Source: Euryarchaeota archaeon UBA287
GTDB lineage: Archaea; Thermoplasmatota; UBA186; UBA287
Direction: 5' to 3'
DNA: 7,947 bases
Assembly (NCBI GenBank): GCA_002495235.1
Contig: DAEG01000088.1
Location: 1 to 7,947 of the forward strand
The position numbers and the translations under genes were made by a program. Of this stretch, positions 5,284-7,947 are shown in pieces; the first letter of the stretch is position 1; the number at the start of each line of letters is the position of its first letter. The notes under the pieces are model-generated. The model saw only the letters and a program-made list of their open reading frames with translations, did no database searches and was not told the origin of the DNA.

Positions 5284-6246
5284 ATGCCGAATGGAACGGA
5301 TGAAGGGTCTTCAAATAAGCCGCGTATATGCGTGGTAGGATCTTCGAACATGGACCTGCTAGCGAAGGTGCCGAGACTTCCAAGGCTGGGCGAGACCCTT
5401 ATCGGTAGCCACTTCCATATGGGCTTTGGCGGAAAGGGAGCCAACCAGGCCGTCATGGCAGCCAAGCTGGGAGCTAAAGTCACGATGGTGACAAAGCTTG
5501 GCAGGGACATGCTGGGGGAGGCTACCTACAAAAATTACCAGGACAACGGGATAGGCACGGGTTATATATCCTGGTCTGATGCCGGCAGCGGGGTTGCTCC
5601 CATATTCGTTGACGACGAGGGCAACAACTTCATAGTGATAGTCCCGGGAGCGAACTTTGATCTGACGCCGGAGGACGTGCGTGAGGCGGAGAGCGCGATA
5701 AGCGAAGCGGACGTCGTCGTATGCCAGCTCGAAGTGCCGCATGAGACAACTCTGGAGGCTCTGAGGCTGGCGAAGAGAGGCGGGGCCGTGACGCTGTTCA
5801 ACCCGGCCCCCGGCGTGCCCCTCTCTGACGAATTTTTCAGACTCAGCGATATAATAGCTCCAAACGAGGTGGAGGCCGGCGACATGCTAGGCAAACGCGT
5901 AGAGACCCTTGATGATGCGGAAGAGGCCGTCAGGGAGTTTTTAAGAAGAGGTAGCAGGGTTGGGATTGTTACTCTCGGAGAGAGAGGAGCTATGGTGGGT
6001 GACGATAGCGGTGTCGTTCACGTGCCCTCCCTGAGCGTTAATGCCGTTGATTCTACTGGTGCGGGTGATGCCTTCATCGGCACCATGGCCTACTTCATCG
6101 CTACTGGTGTTCCATTGCTCCGGACGGTCCGCATCGCTAATGTTGCCGCGGCGATATCCGTCACCAGGGTAGGTACCCAGGTGTCTTTCCCCTCGAGGGA
6201 AGAGATAGACCAAGCCTGCGCAGGAGCTTTTAAAGGGGAACGCTGA
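5284..6246 (+). CDS. rbsK: Ribokinase (PfkB family carbohydrate kinase)
   Basis: The 320-residue protein carries the ribokinase signatures (numbered from the GTG at 5281). These are the N-terminal GSSNMDL (20-26), the substrate-binding GGKGANQAV (50-58), QLEVPHETT (149-157), NPAPG (174-178), the N195-E-V-E198 metal/phosphate motif, TLGERGA (231-237) and the PfkB signature DSTGAGDAF with catalytic base D263. The C-terminal AISVTRVGTQ...P-S-R-E-E-I matches the nucleotide- and monovalent-cation-binding end of bacterial RbsK. Length fits the roughly 310-residue norm. The reaction would be ATP-dependent phosphorylation of ribose or a related sugar in the cytoplasm; substrate within PfkB kinases is not certain from motifs. 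GTG (5281) and ATG (5284) are adjacent alternative starts. No ribose transporter or RbsD gene is nearby. Confidence 0.88.
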   Translation: MPNGTDEGSSNKPRICVVGSSNMDLLAKVPRLPRLGETLIGSHFHMGFGGKGANQAVMAAKLGAKVTMVTKLGRDMLGEATYKNYQDNGIGTGYISWSDAGSGVAPIFVDDEGNNFIVIVPGANFDLTPEDVREAESAISEADVVVCQLEVPHETTLEALRLAKRGGAVTLFNPAPGVPLSDEFFRLSDIIAPNEVEAGDMLGKRVETLDDAEEAVREFLRRGSRVGIVTLGERGAMVGDDSGVVHVPSLSVNAVDSTGAGDAFIGTMAYFIATGVPLLRTVRIANVAAAISVTRVGTQVSFPSREEIDQACAGAFKGER

Positions 6247-6267
6247 AGCTCTGGCGCTGGTTGAGGT

Positions 6268-6579
6268 TCACATATTGAATCCGGCGTACAGCAGTGCCAT
6301 GGTTATCAGTACGAGGGCTCTTCTCAGAGTCAGGGGCATGAACGCTCCCAGGGGCTCCTGAAAATCCACCAGGAACGCCAGGGCGAAGAAAGAGAGGGCT
6401 ATGATCAATGCTTTTGTTCTGCGCTTTCTGTCCTTCATCACAAGCGCGTAGGCCAGAAAGCATATCGGCGCTATCAGCGTCATGGCTATCGATAACCAGA
6501 TGGCGGCACTCGCGCCCCCACCCATCACCCACTCCATGAAACGGGGCGAGGCGTAACTGGCGTACGGCGGGTACAGCAT
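6268..6579 (-). CDS. Small membrane protein, probably 5'-truncated by an IS insertion
   Basis: From the ATG at 6579 the product has 103 residues with three hydrophobic segments at about 24-46, 57-71 and 84-102, joined by a basic loop (KDRKRRTK, 49-56). I do not recognise the family. The frame remains open upstream, and the codons just before the ATG read T-I-V-T-L-I, hydrophobic and apparently continuing a membrane helix. That run stops at the right end of the IS605-type element (about 6596), so the original gene probably began further upstream and was cut by the insertion. No Shine-Dalgarno sequence or TATA box is visible before the ATG outside the element. It converges with the ribokinase gene, 21 bp apart. 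It may be a non-functional remnant. Confidence 0.55.
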   Translation of the reverse strand: MLYPPYASYASPRFMEWVMGGGASAAIWLSIAMTLIAPICFLAYALVMKDRKRRTKALIIALSFFALAFLVDFQEPLGAFMPLTLRRALVLITMALLYAGFNM

Positions 6580-6605
6580 TATGAGTGTGACTATAGTGAC
6601 ATCCT

Positions 6606-6625
6606 CCCACGATTGAAATCGTGGG
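6606..6625. repeat. Right-end hairpin of the IS605-type element
   Basis: CCCACGAT and ATCGTGGG form an 8-bp perfect stem with the tetraloop TGAA (UUCA on the minus strand). This is a typical subterminal hairpin recognised by TnpA in this family. Confidence 0.8.
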
Positions 6626-6647
6626 CTTCCAGCGGAAAAAACTAAAG

Positions 6648-6661
6648 TTGTGGTGCTACAG
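6648..6661 (+). repeat. 14-nt inverted repeat, copy at the right end
   Basis: TTGTGGTGCTACAG on the plus strand is identical to the minus-strand sequence over the tnpB start (7868-7881). The two copies are inverted and 1.2 kb apart, one in the predicted omega-RNA, the other on the tnpB start codon. Confidence 0.8.
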
Positions 6662-6670
6662 CTCTTCCGC

Positions 6671-7879
6671 TTATAGTTCCTTGTTCACCGACACAGCTCG
6701 CCTCTGGTTCTGCTCCAGAGGTGGAGGCCGTATCTCCGAAGGCGTTGATTCCCGTGTGCCCCACGGTACCTTTTCTCTTGCCCTCTCGAGTACGTTCTTC
6801 GCCGCATTCACGTCCCTGTCCTCTTCGTACCCACAGGAAGGACACCTGAAGACCCTATTCGACAGCGGGATGTGCTCTTTTAGCTCTCTCCCACATGCGG
6901 AGCAGGTCTGTGACGTGTTGTTAGGTCGAACCTTCACGATAGTCCCGCCAGCCCTTTCAGCCTTGCAGGACAGCAGGTGAAGGAACTCCGACCAACCGGC
7001 ATCGGATATCGCCTTTGACAGGCGCCTGTTCCTGACCAATCCCTTGACATTCAGTTCCTCGACCGCTATGAAACCGTAGTTGTCGGCACAGATCCTTGCG
7101 GTCTTGTGGAGGAAATCGCTCCTCTGGTTTCCCACCTTCTCGTGCAGGACCGCGACCTTATGCCTCGCTTTCCTCCTGTTCTTCGATCCTTTCTTCTTTC
7201 TCGACAGTCTCCTCTGCGCCCTCTTCAGCCTCTTCTCTGCCTTTATCAGAAAGCGCGGATTCTCAACCATCGTTCCGTCCGATAAAGTAGCAAAGGAGGA
7301 GATGCCCACATCTATGCCTATCTCCTTCTCCCTGTTCGGGTGCTCCCTGACCTCTGTGGGCACCTCGCAGGAGAGGATGGCGAACCACTCCCCGGAGGGC
7401 ACTCTCTTTATGGTCAATGTCTTTATCCTGCCCTCCATCTCTCTGTGCAGGACTACCGGGATCCTGCCTATCCTTGAGACCTTGAGTTTGTTCCCGTCTA
7501 TGCCAAAACCGCTCTGCGGGTATGTGATGGACCTCACGCGCTTCTTGAACCTTGGATACCCTGCATTTATGTGCTCTCCTCTTTTCTTCCTCTTTACCCT
7601 GCCGAAGAAGTTGTTGAAGGCCTTTGCCAACCGGTCTGCGCAGTTCTGAAGTACCTGCGAGTATACTTCAGAGAACTCTGGATTCTCTTCCTTTACCTCC
7701 CGGATCACCCTGCACATCTCCGCCTTGCCGCACAGGTTCGTCCCATCCTTCTCGTATGCCTCCAGCGCTCTGCTTAACAGAATATTGTAGATGCTGCAGC
7801 ACAGGTCAAAGGATGCGAGAAGCCTGTCCTTCTGCTTGCGCGAGGGATAGATCCTGAACTTGTATGCCTGTAGCACCAC
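6671..7879 (-). CDS. tnpB: TnpB, RNA-guided nuclease of IS605-family element
   Basis: The 402-residue protein has the family's full layout. The N-terminal OrfB helix-turn-helix/WED region begins QAYKFRIYPSRKQ. The RuvC-like core has catalytic D190 (EIGIDVGI), E274 (IAVEELNVKGL) and the aspartate of DRDVNAAKN (D354/D356). A zinc finger lies between them, with C326-x2-C329 and C346-x2-C349. A basic stretch (about 216-240) is the bridge region. All active-site residues are intact, so it could be an active guide-directed DNA endonuclease, the role shown for ISDra2 TnpB. The C-terminal tail after about 370 is proline- and glutamine-rich and overlaps DNA encoding the predicted omega-RNA scaffold. 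The start is GTG at 7877-7879, directly preceded by another in-frame GTG; M-V-L-Q-A-Y-K-F fits family N-termini. No Shine-Dalgarno sequence is visible. Confidence 0.92.
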   Translation of the reverse strand: MVLQAYKFRIYPSRKQKDRLLASFDLCCSIYNILLSRALEAYEKDGTNLCGKAEMCRVIREVKEENPEFSEVYSQVLQNCADRLAKAFNNFFGRVKRKKRGEHINAGYPRFKKRVRSITYPQSGFGIDGNKLKVSRIGRIPVVLHREMEGRIKTLTIKRVPSGEWFAILSCEVPTEVREHPNREKEIGIDVGISSFATLSDGTMVENPRFLIKAEKRLKRAQRRLSRKKKGSKNRRKARHKVAVLHEKVGNQRSDFLHKTARICADNYGFIAVEELNVKGLVRNRRLSKAISDAGWSEFLHLLSCKAERAGGTIVKVRPNNTSQTCSACGRELKEHIPLSNRVFRCPSCGYEEDRDVNAAKNVLERAREKVPWGTRESTPSEIRPPPLEQNQRRAVSVNKEL

Positions 7880-7881
7880 AA
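7868..7881 (-). repeat. 14-nt inverted repeat, copy over the tnpB start
   Basis: The minus strand reads TTGTGGTGCTACAG and includes both candidate GTG start codons of tnpB. The predicted omega-RNA contains the exact complement, so the two RNAs, or the two ends of one long transcript, could pair and cover the start. Confidence 0.75.
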
Positions 7882-7947
7882 TTATGCTGTGTATGCCATG
7901 CCATATCTATCTTTCTATCACACCAGTACTTCCGAAGGTAGATGGAG
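7882..7947. other. Left flank of tnpB, boundary unresolved
   Basis: This 66-bp stretch should contain part of the left end. It shows a doubled ATGGC (minus strand ATGGCATGGCAT, 7891-7903) and a near-palindrome ACTTCCGAAGGT (about 7927-7938), but no clear subterminal hairpin and no identifiable target motif. Confidence 0.35.

Larger units (their letters stand above)
6596..6720 (-). ncRNA. Predicted omega-RNA (reRNA) of TnpB
   Basis: In known TnpB systems the guide RNA scaffold comprises the tnpB 3' end plus the right end, with the guide taken from DNA just outside the element. Here the minus strand forms AGCGGAA (6665-6671) with TTCCGCT (6631-6637), 7 bp, enclosing AGCTGT/ACAACT, then the 8-bp terminal hairpin (6606-6625) and GGATGTCAC. 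The guide would be the sequence from about 6595 downwards, inside the truncated membrane gene. The 5' limit at 6720 is a guess; expression is inferred from the family, not seen. Confidence 0.5.
6596..7947 (-). mobile_element. IS200/IS605-family element, tnpB-type
   Basis: The right end, read on the minus strand, has the family's typical form: a CCCACGAT-UUCA-AUCGUGGG hairpin (6606-6625) followed by AGGATGTCAC ending near 6596. The tnpB gene lies just inside, on the same strand. No tnpA transposase is present up to the window edge, so this is either a tnpB-only (IS1341-like) element or one whose tnpA lies beyond 7947. The left end is not resolved: 7882-7947 has no hairpin I can name with confidence, and the stated right limit is the window edge, not an element boundary. 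Confidence 0.75.

Noticed and set aside
7080..7649. A 189-codon plus-strand frame inside tnpB
   Set aside because: It is antisense to conserved TnpB domains, and its phenylalanine- and leucine-rich translation reflects the lysine- and arginine-rich TnpB sense strand.

Overview
The window looks like a piece of a euryarchaeal chromosome, most likely a methanogen of the Methanotrichaceae (Methanothrix/Methanosaeta) or a close relative. The evidence is protein families that are mostly archaeal (DUF2551, DUF2240, COG2108 radical SAM, COG1900 homocysteine biosynthesis), TATA boxes about 26 nt upstream of start codons, consensus GGAGGTGAT ribosome-binding sites, and a tRNA gene with a bulge-helix-bulge intron. 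The genus is an inference; the archaeal assignment is firm.

Layout. Positions 1-128 (minus) hold the 5' end of a COG1900 homocysteine-biosynthesis gene, divergent from a large cobalamin-binding-type radical SAM gene (266-1771, plus). Converging on it from the right is a minus-strand pair: a COG2108 radical SAM protein (2165-3235), then a small DUF2551 winged-helix-like protein (1824-2126). A structured intergenic stretch (3236-3530) with three strong hairpins separates these from a second minus-strand pair, a 66-residue ThiS/MoaD-like ubiquitin-fold protein (3964-4164) that overlaps a DUF2240 gene (3531-3980). Divergent from that pair is a tRNA-Ser(CGA) gene (4195-4325) whose T-loop is interrupted by a 47-nt intron. 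A leaderless SpoIIM-like membrane protein (4485-5135) and a ribokinase (5284-6246) follow on the plus strand.

The right end (6596 to the edge) is an IS200/IS605-family, tnpB-type element on the minus strand. It encodes a TnpB with an intact catalytic triad and zinc finger, and has a typical right end with a predicted omega-RNA. No tnpA is visible. The element abuts a short three-TM membrane gene (6268-6579) that appears to have lost its 5' end to the insertion.

Main points of interest. The tRNA-Ser intron lies at position 59/60 in the T-loop, with a nearly canonical splicing motif that restores a perfect TTCAAAT loop; a gene finder expecting only anticodon-loop introns could miss it or call it broken. 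A 14-nt perfect inverted repeat links the tnpB start codon to the omega-RNA region. The 3236-3530 element and the overlapping ThiS-like/DUF2240 pair with its embedded Shine-Dalgarno sequence also deserve a second look. I see no CRISPR array, rRNA or recognisable phage genes.
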